Shown here: positions 49,000-59,146 of the stretch, piece after piece
Position numbering within the stretch: the stretch's first letter is position 1
How the letters are laid out: every line of letters starts with the position of its first letter
DNA from: Paragorgia papillata
Lineage: Eukaryota > Cnidaria > Anthozoa > Scleralcyonacea > Coralliidae
NCBI GenBank assembly: GCA_035771165.1
Contig: JAWNZC010000031.1
Span: forward strand, 600,501 to 664,500
DNA length: 64,000 nt
Direction of reading: 5' to 3'
Translations under genes and position numbers: made by a program
The notes under the pieces: model-generated
Seen by the model: only the letters and a program-made list of their open reading frames with translations
Told to the model about the DNA's origin: nothing
The model's database searches: none

Positions 49000-49435
49000 T
49001 CTTCAAGATGATTCCGCTGATGTTCCCTTGTGCCATTGCCGATTGGATTGTTGTTAAGTACACTTTGAAAATAACCAACATTCTAAATATCTCATGTAGT
49101 ATCCTAAATGCTGAATGATGTATTTTGGATATAGATGCAGAACCACATACATTGTTAAGTTGTTAGTCTAGGAGTTTTGGCTATCAGTTAATATTTGGGA
49201 ATTTGAACTGCCAAAAATGGTTTGCATATGACCATTTTCCTGTATACCATGTATATAATTAGTAGTTATTATAGTAAGTGACTGTATACATGTACTTTAA
49301 TGTCATCCTGATGTAAACACTCACAGTTCCTATGTTAACTAAAATATATTAAATATGTTGACAATGTTAAATGTTTTTAAAAATGTTTATTTTCTCTTAG
49401 TCATTGTGTTGAATGACATGTTTCAAGGTGTGTTA

Positions 49436-49665
49436 TTATGCACACCTACATGTGTAAGATAACACATATCAGGGCATGTTGCATAGCACACCTTTGTATT
49501 AACACACCTATACGGTAACACATCTTAACATGTGTTAATATAACACACCAAGGTGTGTTAAATAACCAACTCTTGAGGTGTGTTAGAAAACGTAACTTGA
49601 GGTGTGTTAACATTTGGACAAAAAAGGTGTGTTCATTATTTAACACACCTTTTTTTAGAGAGTGT
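49436..49665. repeat. Right inner subterminal array (GGTGTGT)
   Basis: GGTGTGTTA and TAACACACC occur repeatedly in both orientations (for example around 49547 and 49575). It mirrors 45094-45185. Confidence 0.75.
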
Positions 49666-49884
49666 TATTCTAATTTGTGGGTCCAACAAGATGGTGTGAT
49701 CTCTGAGTTAGCATTTTTTGGATAAAAGAAAGTTTCACTTGTACCAATTAGCTTTGACATATTCTGTCACAACCTTAATTATTTATTTAAATGTGTGTGA
49801 ATTGTAGACAACGTTTCTTGCAAGTAAGCAGTGAGTAAAATCATGCAAAACTGATACTTTTTCATGTTACTGGTATTTGTTATA

Positions 49885-50280
49885 GTTACTATTTCAACCA
49901 ATTAAAAGTTGGTTGAATCTACCATTTTAATTTCTCTTGACCAATGCATTTGCTTGCCCAATTGTTATTGGTTACAACGACCAATATTTATTGGTTGTTT
50001 GGCAACAACCATTGTTTATTGGTTAAAATGACGAATAAATTTTTGGTTATAATAACCAATGTTTTTAGGTTGAAATGACCAATATTGGTTGGTTAACATA
50101 ACCAATGTTTTTTTGGTTAAAATAACCAATAATATTGGTTGTTTCAACCAATAATATTGGTTGTTTCAACCAGTCAAATATTGGTCATTTCTACCAAAAC
50201 GATTTTGGTTGAAACAACCCATTTTAAATTGGTTCTCTCAGACTCATCCAGGTAACCTTTTTTTTTTGGTTGTTTCAACC
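49885..50280. repeat. Right outer subterminal array (AACCAAT/ATTGGTT)
   Basis: At least twelve TTGGTT...AACCAA near-palindromic units, mirroring 44815-45092 and ending at the TIR. Confidence 0.8.
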
Positions 50281-50391
50281 AGTCAGTTTTTACAGTTATG
50301 TCCAAGTCCGTGACAATTCGAACAGATTTTTGCTCGTTTTTTAGCATAAGTTTCGCAGTTATGTATATCTTTCTGCTGTCTTGCCAATTAG

Positions 50392-51586
50392 GATTGGATT
50401 GGATGGTTTATTCAAATCACATCGCAGCCCATAGGCTGAATTACGTAATTATTTACATAATAAAAAGTATACGCTATATATATTACAAATTCTAATATAA
50501 TAATAATATAAAACCTATCAAAAGTTTGTTCAAACGTTCTGGATACTTAGGTTAAGACAAGGCATTTGCTTGTTGGGCCATTGCTAAAATAAACGAGTTC
50601 TTTGCTCTGTTCGTATGGACACGAGGCAGGTTATACGAGCGACAATTCCTAAAATTGTATCTTGGATTATTAAGTGGTGGAAGTAAACTATTAAGCTTAT
50701 GATTTGAAACGGACACTATAGCACCAAAAAGCTTATTACACAATAAACTGTGATGATCTACCATAGGCGCTACGCCCAAAACTTCACATGCATTATTGTA
50801 ACTTGTACCAGGCATAATTATCGATAGCGCCCTTTTCTCGATACGCACGAGCTCCTACTTTAGATACTGCGGAAGGGCATTATAAAAAACCGGTATAGCA
50901 TAATCAACTGTGGATCTTACGCATGATGTATAGAAAAGAACTAAATCGATGGATGGCAATCTGGCCCGTTTGAGTTGCACTAGATAGTATAGTTTCTTAC
51001 TCGCTTTCTTAACTACATCTTCCACATGGGCATTCCAAGTTAAGTTGTCGCTTATAGTGAGCCCCAGTAACTTGGCACTACTAACTATCTCCAGCTCTTT
51101 TCCATCAACAATTATCGCATCAAACACCTCGGGTTTCCGAGCGAAGGATATTCTGAGCTCTTTGCATTTGTCGGGGTTAAGATGAACTCTATTTTCCCGG
51201 GACCACTGGGTAACCTGATTAGTTATACCCTGAGCATGACTAACATTTCCTTTCGGAACAATCTCGGAGACTGTTGTGTCATCGACAAATTTCCATAAAT
51301 ATGGCGAACTAATATCTAAGTCGTTTATCATTAAAATGAATAACCACGGGCCCAATTTAATACCCTGTGGTACCCCAGAGGGAACTAAGCCCCACTCGGA
51401 AAAACAACCCTTAGCTAACTTAATCCTTTGTGATCTATTCGACAAAAAATCAATTATCCAATTCACAACACTGCGTGGTATATCTAACTTACATAACTTG
51501 TTAATTAGAATACGATGATCAATAAAATCAAACGCCTTGCGATAATCGAATAACATAATTTGAACGTGAATTGTTTGTACGTCTTG
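50392..51586 (-). mobile_element. 5'-truncated CR1/L2-like LINE
   Basis: The minus-strand sequence begins inside the reverse transcriptase (MLFDYRKAFDFIDHRIL). It shows PSGVPQGIKLGPWLFILMINDL and the active-site-like FVDD, and ends in the RT C-terminus with GTSYNNACEVLGVAPM. One in-frame TAG at 50855 splits it. The 3' tail ends in AATAAACCATCCAATCC, a short tandem-type tail rather than long poly-A. AATTAG flanks both sides (50386-50391 and 51587-51592), a 6-bp target duplication. It lies in the coding frame of the split gene. Confidence 0.88.
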
Positions 51587-52122
51587 AATTAGTTAAATTT
51601 GCTGTTACCCACATAGGATTTGGGTTGACTTGGAGTAACGGTTCCCTTGTTCGAGAGGCTCTTATCCGAAGGTTGATACTCGAAGGCAGGAGCTGAAGCA
51701 GAGGAAGAAAATGTCGGAACTTGTAAATGGTTTACATACGCGGCGCTTGCCGTACCGACAAGAAACTGCTGATGGTTTAAAGTAACTGTTTGGCCATGTA
51801 CACCGCCAGTGTGACCAGCCTGCGAATCAGTGTGACCTACAAGATGAGTTGGTGGAAAAAGCTCGCCTACATGGCTGCAAACATCTCTCGACGTTCTCGT
51901 TAGCTTTTAGGTTTTCGATTTCTGTTTCAAGTATTCTTTTTCCGCTAGAAGGAGTTTTTTGGGAGACGGGAAAAAAGTATCTAAATCATTCTTCTCGCCA
52001 TATTTTAACGACTTACGAGTAGTGAAACCCCGAATTTCATACTCTGGAGCCAGTCTTTCCAATTGGAGGCCGCTAGATATCGTCTTCATCCACTCAAAAA
52101 CCTCAGACGACGTTGCTTCCAT

Positions 52123-52538
52123 TTCCAGACTTCCAGTTCCAAATCTGTTTACTCCAAATTTCAAAAATATCAAAAGATCTACTTCAATGATGTGTCCGAG
52201 TTATTCGGCGCCTTCCTGTCACCGAATTGCAAGTCACTGAATGACGTTGCAAGGCAACAACAAATTAGAACTTAGTATTTCCACAAGCTTGTAGTGGGGC
52301 AGGGGACTCGATTTCTTTTCGAATAGCTCTGTTTATTTTTGTTCAATAGCTATGCGCAGTTCGCAGGCTAAGAATGGCTAATATTTTGGCCAATTTTCTC
52401 ATAATTATTGTGATGGTTGTCAACCACCGTATACGAACACGTCGCAATGAAATATCGTTCAAAATATCCTAAACTCCGTTCACATGTACCCAATAAAGAA
52501 AGTATAGCTTTTTATTTCAATAATTAAAAAATTAAATA
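52123..52538. other. Upstream region of the split gene
   Basis: Between the ATG of the SAM-like gene (52122, minus) and the DDE pseudogene. It probably holds the old promoter and 5' leader. No TATA box or clear initiator is seen. Confidence 0.35.
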
Positions 52539-53513
52539 TTAACAAATTAATATTATAAAACTTATTAACTTCAACACAGTCAAATAATAATAACCCGCAG
52601 TGTCGGAAATAGTTGGTTGAATTAGTTCGCGATATCTGTTCGCATGGTACACACAATATTCTGTTTGGTGCTCAGCAAGAGCTTGATTTAGATTCAAGAA
52701 TGCCTTTATCTGCCGAAAACAAAACTCGCAAGTATTCAAAGGCGGAGAGTAAGATGGCTGGAATAATAGTTGTATCCCACACTCAACAAACATATTTCTC
52801 AGCATTGGCTCAGCGAAATTCCCGTGGTGAAAGCCGCAGTTGTCCAGGACGACAGTGTCTCCTCGTTCAAGAATCACTGAGCCATCTGCGCGGGTCGTAT
52901 TTAATACTTCTTCAAAATTAATCAATAGTTCATTACCATTTGATGCATCGTTTATTACTTATACTAGTTCAACATAATCAACACCCTGGATGGAGTGCAG
53001 TAAATTAATTGTATATGTGGCGTTCGACGTGTATCTTTGCATCTCAAAAGCTGGTTCCCCAATCCGAGAATTTCCATATCGACGGTTCATCGTAGTTTTC
53101 ACCACACTACGTTCGTCAAAAAAATGGATAGTTGCTGGATGCAGTTCACTTACACGGCCAAGAAATATATTTAGGTATTCAATATTAGCTGCAGTCTGCG
53201 ATTCAAGTGGTACCTGCTGGATCGTTTTCTTCGTCATAAATAAATCTTTTTGGGTCCACCCTTTTATTGAAAATACGGAAGGAAGGTTATCATGGTGCAT
53301 AACTCCGTCCAGTAAGAGTCTTTTCTTTATTTAAGAACAACAAGCACTCGGCTTACAAAGCTTTTCCATTTCTACATACTCTACAACAGCATCTATCATC
53401 TTTGGACGGCGCGGAACTACTTTGCTTTTGGGGTTCAGGACGTTACTGACAAAGTGTCTGCTGGTGTTGATCTCATTTGCTATGAAGGGTTTACTAAATC
53501 CATCGTTATTCAA
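52539..53513 (-). pseudogene. DDE transposase of the IS630/Tc1-like group
   Basis: A single minus-strand frame with two internal stops (TAA 53331 and TAA 52959). The N-terminus is a helix-turn-helix (FIANEINTSRHFVSNVL). The catalytic parts follow: IHFFDERSVVKTT (first D), TVVLDNCGFHHG (second D), and PSYSPPLNTCEFCFRQIK (third acidic residue E). NATYTINLLHSIQG lies between. The length of about 325 residues suits the family, in which a DDE domain cuts at TA targets. The C-terminus decays after SDTAGYYY. I cannot identify TIRs for it with confidence. It lies upstream of, and in the same orientation as, the split gene. Confidence 0.82.
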
Positions 53514-53933
53514 GTCTAAAACTCGCTATCTAAAAAGCTGTGAATGACGACGACCGTTGTCGTATAGACCACCTTTTTTATTTACTCGTAACTGAATATT
53601 AGGAAAAATACAAGCCATTGTTGTATTGATTTGTTGATCTGGCGCTTTTGCGCGCCGTTAACGAGACCTGCGTCATATCTAAATAATTTTCACAAAAATG
53701 TTACAAAAATTTGACCAAAATGTGTAGAATTGGGAAGAAAAGCGGTTTTGAGATGGAGTTGGATAAATTTTGTCCATTCTTTCATTGTTTGATCAATGCT
53801 TTACGAATTTTCTTTGTGTTAACGCTACAATCTTATTGGACGAATTGCTTTATCCAGTCCCGGTTCGATTATCCTCACAGTAATGTAATAATAAATATAA
53901 TAATTATAATAATAATGGTAATGGTAATGGCAA
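53514..53933. other. Intergenic DNA before the microsatellite
   Basis: No domain or TIR recognised. The plus-strand open frame that begins at 53711 only exists because it runs into the (GGTAGT)n repeat. Confidence 0.45.
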
Positions 53934-54280
53934 TGGTAGTGGTAGTGGTAGTGGTAGTGGTAGTGGTAGTGGTAGTGGTAGTGGTAGTGGTAGTGGTAGT
54001 GGTAGTGGTAGTGGTAGTGGTAGTGGTAGTGGTAGTGGTAGTGGTAGTGGTAGTGGTAGTGGTAGTGGAAGTGGTAGTGGTAGTGGTAGTGGTAGTGGTA
54101 GTGGTAGTGGTAGTGGTAGTGGTAGTGGTAGTGGTAGTGGTAGTGGTAGTGGTAGTGGTAGTGGTAGTGGTAGTGGTAGTGGTAGTGGTAGTGGTAGTGG
54201 TAGTGGTAGTGGTAGTGGTAGTGGTAGTGGTGGTGGGAATGGGAATGGGAATGGGAATGGGAATGGGAATCGTAATGGTA
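53934..54280. repeat. (GGTAGT)n then (GGGAAT)n microsatellite
   Basis: About 49 hexamers of GGTAGT with a single GGAAGT at about 54065, changing at about 54232 to six GGGAAT units. Three frames on both strands stay open through it (Val, His-Tyr and Pro-Leu runs); all are artefacts of the repeat. Confidence 0.97.
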
Positions 54281-54527
54281 ATAGTAATGGTAGGGTAGAC
54301 TTTTCCAATGCATTACCCAGTCGTCAGCTAATTTCAAAAGCTAAGGATTTTAAAGACTTGTCATTTTGACACGTTTTTAACGGTTAAGATCAAGAAAGAA
54401 AGGAGTGAGGTATGCTCAGATGATGTAACATATAATATATCATCGTTGTTATATATCCTGTAGAGAGTAATTGGGGTTACCTGTTGTGCCAACTATTCTA
54501 CATTTATCGTTCATTAAAGTGGGTTCA

Positions 54528-55115
54528 AGAAGGTTTACCAGCGAGGAAGGTTTATTAGTGAGGAATGTTTACTAGTGAGAAAAGTTTACTAGAGAGGAAG
54601 GTTTACCAGTAAAAAAGGTTTAGTAGTGAGAAAGGTTTGCTAGTGAGGAAGGTTTACTAGTGTAGGAAGGTTTGCTAATGAGAATGGTTTACTAGTAAGG
54701 AAGGTTTACTAATGAGAAAGGTTTACTAGTAAGGAAGGTGTACTAATGAGAAATGTTTACTAATAAGGAATGTTTACTGGTGAGAAAGGCTCATTACTGA
54801 GGAAGGTTTACTTTACTAGTACGGAAAGTTTAGTAGTAAGGAAGGTTTACTAGTGAGGGAAGATTATTATTATAATAAGGAAGGTTTACTAATAAGGAAG
54901 GCTTATTACTGAGGAAGGTTTACTAGTACGGAAAGTCTAGTAGTAAGGAACGTTTACTAGTGAGGGAAGATTATTATTATAATAAGGAAGGTTTACTAGT
55001 AAGGAAGGCTTACTATATATTGCGAGGAAGGTTTACCAGTAAAGACGTTTTGTAGCGAAGAAGGTTTACTAATGAGGAACGTTTACTAGTTCAGAATACT
55101 GTACTAGTGAGGAAT
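54528..55115. repeat. 17-18-bp tandem repeat, about 33 units
   Basis: Units of the form GTGAGGAAGGTTTACTA, with A/G changes. A 109-bp block that includes GGGAAGATTATTATTATAAT is itself repeated (about 54836 and 54945), giving a second level of order. Confidence 0.88.
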
Positions 55116-56639
55116 TAGGTTTACTAGCAACGAGATTCAAAGTGAAAACATGTTAAATACCGCATAAAATCATTTAGAGTCTGAGAAAGTTGCAATTGAT
55201 CAGGCATATTGTTGAGGAAGAAGGTATTGATTTGCAGAGAAACATATAAGCTAACGAACAAATGCGCAACACCGCGATTGCAGCGTTCAGCAGTAAGAAA
55301 CCTGATGTCTGCCTTTTCGCAGCAATCGAGAATACTTATAGCAACAGCCAGCAGACAGCATTCAGTATTTAGCAGTAGTATGGCAAAGCATCGCAAAGCT
55401 TACCAAAGCAAAACTATTACTGTATTATCGCAAAAGCCATAACTCTCGCTGTTTTAAAAAATGCTGTTATAAATAATAATGGAGGAAAGTTGAAAACCTT
55501 TCTCAACTCTTAATTTCGCTCTTTCAGTAGGCACATCAATTCGAATAGGTCCCCTTCTTAAATACTATACGAGACACGTTCTACATAATGTCTGACGGTT
55601 AAAAACCCAACAGAACATAATTTTTACCTGTCTATATAGTTATCCCTATCCGTTGAAATCTTCTATAGTATTCCAAAACAATTATCTTGCTTTATCTGGT
55701 AGCTTCAGCCGTCAGCATTAACCGCAAACTAAAGAAACAAAACAACAAATGCTCCTCATCGCTGTTAAAACGCCTTTCGTCATTTCTCTAATAATCTGTT
55801 GACAGCTGGTGAGCTGAAAGCACTTGAAAGCGATGGCGTTGTCGTGAATTATATAGCAGCTTCGTAAATTTAAACAGCATGGGCATCGGCAAACTTATGC
55901 ATTTGTCTTCATCACACAGCCACAAGAATTAGATGGTTATAAACTCAAAAAAACCCGGCTAATTATTATATTCATATCGAACTTTTTAAAAAAATTATGA
56001 TGTGTTTTCTTCAAAAGCGCCGTTCTCTGTCATCATCAATCACTACAAACACGCTTGCTTTCAGGAGTGTTTAGAAAAATCGAAAACTTAAGGCCGGGCT
56101 TTACCTGAAAAACAGGCACTTTTTGTTTCGGCTATAAAAATTGCAGATTTAATCTATGCCATAACAATTAATATATTTTTGGAAAGCTTATGAGCTAAAG
56201 ATTTTAAATATGATTAGTAAAATAACATGTAACTTGACACCAGGCTGTGAAACGGAAGCTTGCGTATCAACACCTGTTACTACTTGAGAAAAGATTTATG
56301 CATTATGCATGTAGAACAATAATTAAAATACCCTCCCTGTGTTATTCAAATGGCAACAGGTTCCTTATTGATAAGAATGAGGCATTTTACCAAATTTTGG
56401 CATGCTAAAACACCGGCCTCAAGTTACAGGGTAAAAACTGGGTGACTTTTCATTTCATTTTTTTTTTATGAGAGTCGTATGGCAAATCGCTTCATTCAAA
56501 TCAATTAACTCACTTTGAACTAACTGTCCTGAAAATTTCAGGTCAATAGCTGAAATCCTTCTCAAGATGTCGTAGGGTACAATAATATTGATTAATGATT
56601 ACTTAGAAAATCTCACGTTACTTGTATGAAAAAAAGTTC
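55116..56639. other. Intergenic DNA, no supported gene
   Basis: AT-rich, with short open frames on both strands (55124-55442) but no domain, splice pattern or repeat. Confidence 0.45.
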
Positions 56640-57228
56640 GCAGTTTGGTCCTAGGAGCCCAAGGTGGAAAATCAAAAAGCCCAAGCTTCATATGTGACTC
56701 TTTCAGACTCCCGAAGGGCTTCCTCCCGTTGGCTACCTAAAAGCTCCAACCCCTGGCGGCGCATCTTTTCCTTCGCAGTAGCTTGATCCTTTCAACCCAG
56801 AAATAATAGAGTCACCTATTATAACAGTACTTGTGGGTTTTACAGCCGAAGCCGCACCAGTTTCAACTTCTTCTGTATCTTTGACATTGCTTTTGGAATT
56901 ATTTTAAGATTTTTCTTTAGTTACCGATTTCTTATGTTCGTCATTCTTTGCAGGGGCGGACTGGCAGCAGAAAAGTTACCGGGAAATTAGATGAAAGTGG
57001 CGCCTGGCCGAGTGCAAAGCCTGAGTGTTCTAAGGGTCCCGGCCGAGGAGTGCGCGTGCTGTTCTGGCTTCTAGGAAATTTTTGACCCTCTGAAGTTATA
57101 TTTCCACGACTTTGAGAGCGGCATTTTTCATTTTAAGTACGATTTATGTATGCCCATATTTTTTGTGACTACAACATTTAATAGACAATAATATAATTAT
57201 TATATACTACGAGTGAATTACTGTTCCA

Positions 57229-57348
57229 AGGCGTAAAATATCGCGCGCACGACTTTTCTATTGTACAAATTGAATAGTTTTCTACTTCGTTCCACATGGA
57301 AACTCACAAGACAAAAGAAAAAAGTCGAGCGCACGATATTTCACGCCT
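57229..57348. repeat. 120-bp fold-back MITE
   Basis: AGGCGTAAAATATCG and GCGCACGACTTTT at the left mirror AAAGTCGAGCGCACGATATT and ACGCCT at the right. Lies within the hAT. Confidence 0.75.
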
Positions 57349-57366
57349 AGTTGAAATCCAGCTTTA

Positions 57367-58774
57367 GGGGCTGTTCACATGGGAGACAGGACGGGACAAG
57401 TAAGCGGGACGGGACGTTTTTCATCCCTGGTTTATATTAGAATGTTTTCAGGCAGGATAATTGCGACCGGGACCTTTCACAACACAGCTAGAAAGTCGTA
57501 AAAACTACAGAATAACAGAGAAATAAATAGAATTTGACGTATTATAAAGAGCTGCTGTCCTCCTACTAGCCGTTATCACTAATTTGTATCGAATAAACAG
57601 CTTAAGAATCAAAATAAATACTCGAAACGGTATCCGTCATCATGGCTAGAAATCCAGGACACTCAGCGGCAGTGGCCTGTGGGCTCATATTTAGATGGAA
57701 ATATTAATTTGAAAATTCTGATGGCTAAATATCGATCATTTCGGCTATAAACAGAAGTCTATAGTAATAAATTAAAGTGGAGTTATTCGCTGAAATGTCT
57801 TATTGACCCATTTCTTACCCAAATATCAAATTACAAAAGGTTTAATCGTCTAGACAGGCCTGTACACTCATACTCACAAAAATTGCCGCAATAAATTTCG
57901 GTTATTATTTCTGAATCCACAGTCACATTTAATAATAATAACAGCGGTTAAGACCCTGGCAACCTAGCAACAGCTCCATAAGAAATGGCGGACAAGAACC
58001 CGAAATTATCGAGGAATGCATTGCTTCTTCACGCCGAGTTCAGTATTTATCTCGGCGCTTGATGGATTAAATTACAACGACTCGGATGCAATAAATCGTA
58101 CATTTTAAGGTCTTTGGGAACCTATTAAACAACGAAAAAGTGGAACGAACAACTCCGCAAAACAAAGTAACGTTCATCCCGAGCAAATTCAGACGTTCGC
58201 ATCGTGGACAAACAACACAGAAGCAGCCAAAATTGGAGCTCCAAAATAAGTTCTATAGCAGATTAATAGACTTTAAACAGCGAATAAGAGGTATGCTAAC
58301 GAGGGGCTCGGGAACCTATTTAGGACGCTTCAAACTTAATAGAAATTGTAGTGCTCAACGATTGTTCAATTTGGTGAAGTTTTGGACGTTCGCATGTCGG
58401 AATTTACAATAGTAAATAACCGAAAATGATTGTTCTTTATATTTCCTTAAGAAATCTATTGAAGGACGCCATATTGAATTAATTAAAATGGGATTCAGTG
58501 CGCATGCTCTGCCGCCATGTTGTCCTCGATTTCTGGCCATGATCGTCCCAGTTAGCATTAGGCAGGTATTAACAGAAGTCACGCCTAGGCGGGACAGGGC
58601 GTCACAGCATTTATATATTATGGTTGAGCTAGGAAACCGGGATTCCGGTTAGGCGGGACGGGATAAAAATGTCCCGGCAAACACATTCTTCATATAAACG
58701 AAATGAGATAAATAAAGGGAAAATATTACAGCGATGCGATCCGACCCCGTCCCGTCTTCCATGTAAACAACCTC
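57367..58774. mobile_element. Harbinger-type TIR element nested in hAT, TTA target
   Basis: Left GGGGCTGTTCACATGGGAGA pairs with the inverted right end (TCTTCCATGTAAACAACCTC), then GACGGGACGGG-type motifs. TTA flanks both (57364-57366, 58775-58777). Inside, GGGACGGGA motifs recur in both orientations. A plus-strand open frame of 90 codons (58140-58412) has no recognisable domain. Confidence 0.72.
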
Positions 58775-59146
58775 TTAATATTAGACTTATTAGAGTTACA
58801 AAATTTATTGTATACCCGAAAAATTACGATGGTTACATCTTATGAAGAGTGAGTAACAAAGAAAAGATAACACAATTACATGCAGAGTAAATAGTTTAGA
58901 AAATACAAATTGTATATCATTGTGTTTACGACTTGTAGTATAGGAATGTTAGTTGTCTTTTATGGGGGCGCCTGGAACGGAAAACCAAGGGGCGCACCGG
59001 GAAATTTCCCGGTATCCCGGTGGGCCAGTCCGCCTCTGATTCTTTGTTGGATTTTCTTTGTCCTTTGATCTGGCGCCATTGACCGCTGTTGTTTTGGTTG
59101 TGGTTGTTTTAACATCACTTTGAAGGATCGGTCCAGCCTTTAATTT

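Larger units (their letters stand above)
44779..50296. mobile_element. 5.5-kb TIR element, TA target, double subterminal arrays
   Basis: Left end CACTGTAAAAACTGACTGG and the inverted right end (CCAGTCAGTTTTTACAGT) match; TA stands outside both (44777-44778 and 50297-50298). A TA target and a CACTG-type end suggest the Tc1/mariner class, but no transposase is seen. Just inside the ends are outer arrays of TTGGTT/AACCAA units (44815-45090 and 49885-50280) and inner arrays of ACACACC/GGTGTGT units (45094-45185 and 49436-49665). The centre holds a small spliced gene, a (GTTT)n and an (AAAC)n repeat, and another palindromic insertion. It interrupts a zinc knuckle coding exon. Confidence 0.75.
44396..52122 (-). 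pseudogene. SAM-like/CCHC-knuckle protein gene split by two insertions
   Basis: Minus strand. 52122-51593 starts MEATSSEVFEWMK with a good start context and a SAM-like helical segment (LERLAPEYEIRGFTTRKSL...DLDTFF...KKLLLAEKEYL). It then passes TAA (51907) into a Ser/Pro/His-rich linker to SKFN. A LINE interrupts. 50385-50297 continues in frame with LARQQKDIHNCETYAKKR and CSNCHGLG. A TA-flanked element interrupts inside the knuckle, and 44776-44396 resumes with TKAKC, SSKHPEIKRELLELKN (coiled coil) and a C-terminal FFSVIRPRD, LDKDLLILKKALGNKI to a stop. Removing the inserts gives C-x2-C-x4-H-x4-C exactly. Lesions: TAA at 51907, TAA at the LINE junction, and a 4-base frameshift near 44610. I recall similar repeated, uncharacterised coral proteins; the function is unknown. 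Confidence 0.7.
56951..59038. mobile_element. hAT element, perfect 8-bp target duplication
   Basis: CAGGGGCGGACTGGC at the left and its inverse GCCAGTCCGCCTCTG at the right are classic hAT ends. ATTCTTTG flanks both sides exactly (56943-56950 and 59039-59046). It is 2,088 bp with no transposase, and is a host for a nested Harbinger-type element and a small fold-back. Confidence 0.95.
56640..59146 (-). pseudogene. LINE ORF1-type fragment with SGNH start, split by hAT
   Basis: Minus-strand frame: 59146-59047 reads AGPILQSDVKTTTTKTT to KDKENPTKN, then the hAT element. It resumes at 56950 with DEHKKSVTKEKS, TAA, then SKSNVKDTEEVE and STVIIGDSIISGLKG, ending near 56700. Removing the hAT and one 8-bp copy keeps the frame. 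GDSI is block I of an SGNH hydrolase-like domain, as found in the ORF1-like region of some CR1-group LINEs. It is low-complexity and Thr/Lys-rich upstream. It follows the 3' tail of the LINE at 59147-62150 on the same strand and is probably part of another copy of a related LINE. Confidence 0.6.

Noticed and set aside
53711..54337. Long open frames with Val, His-Tyr or Pro-Leu runs
   Set aside because: They exist only because the GGTAGT hexamer has no stop in several frames on both strands.
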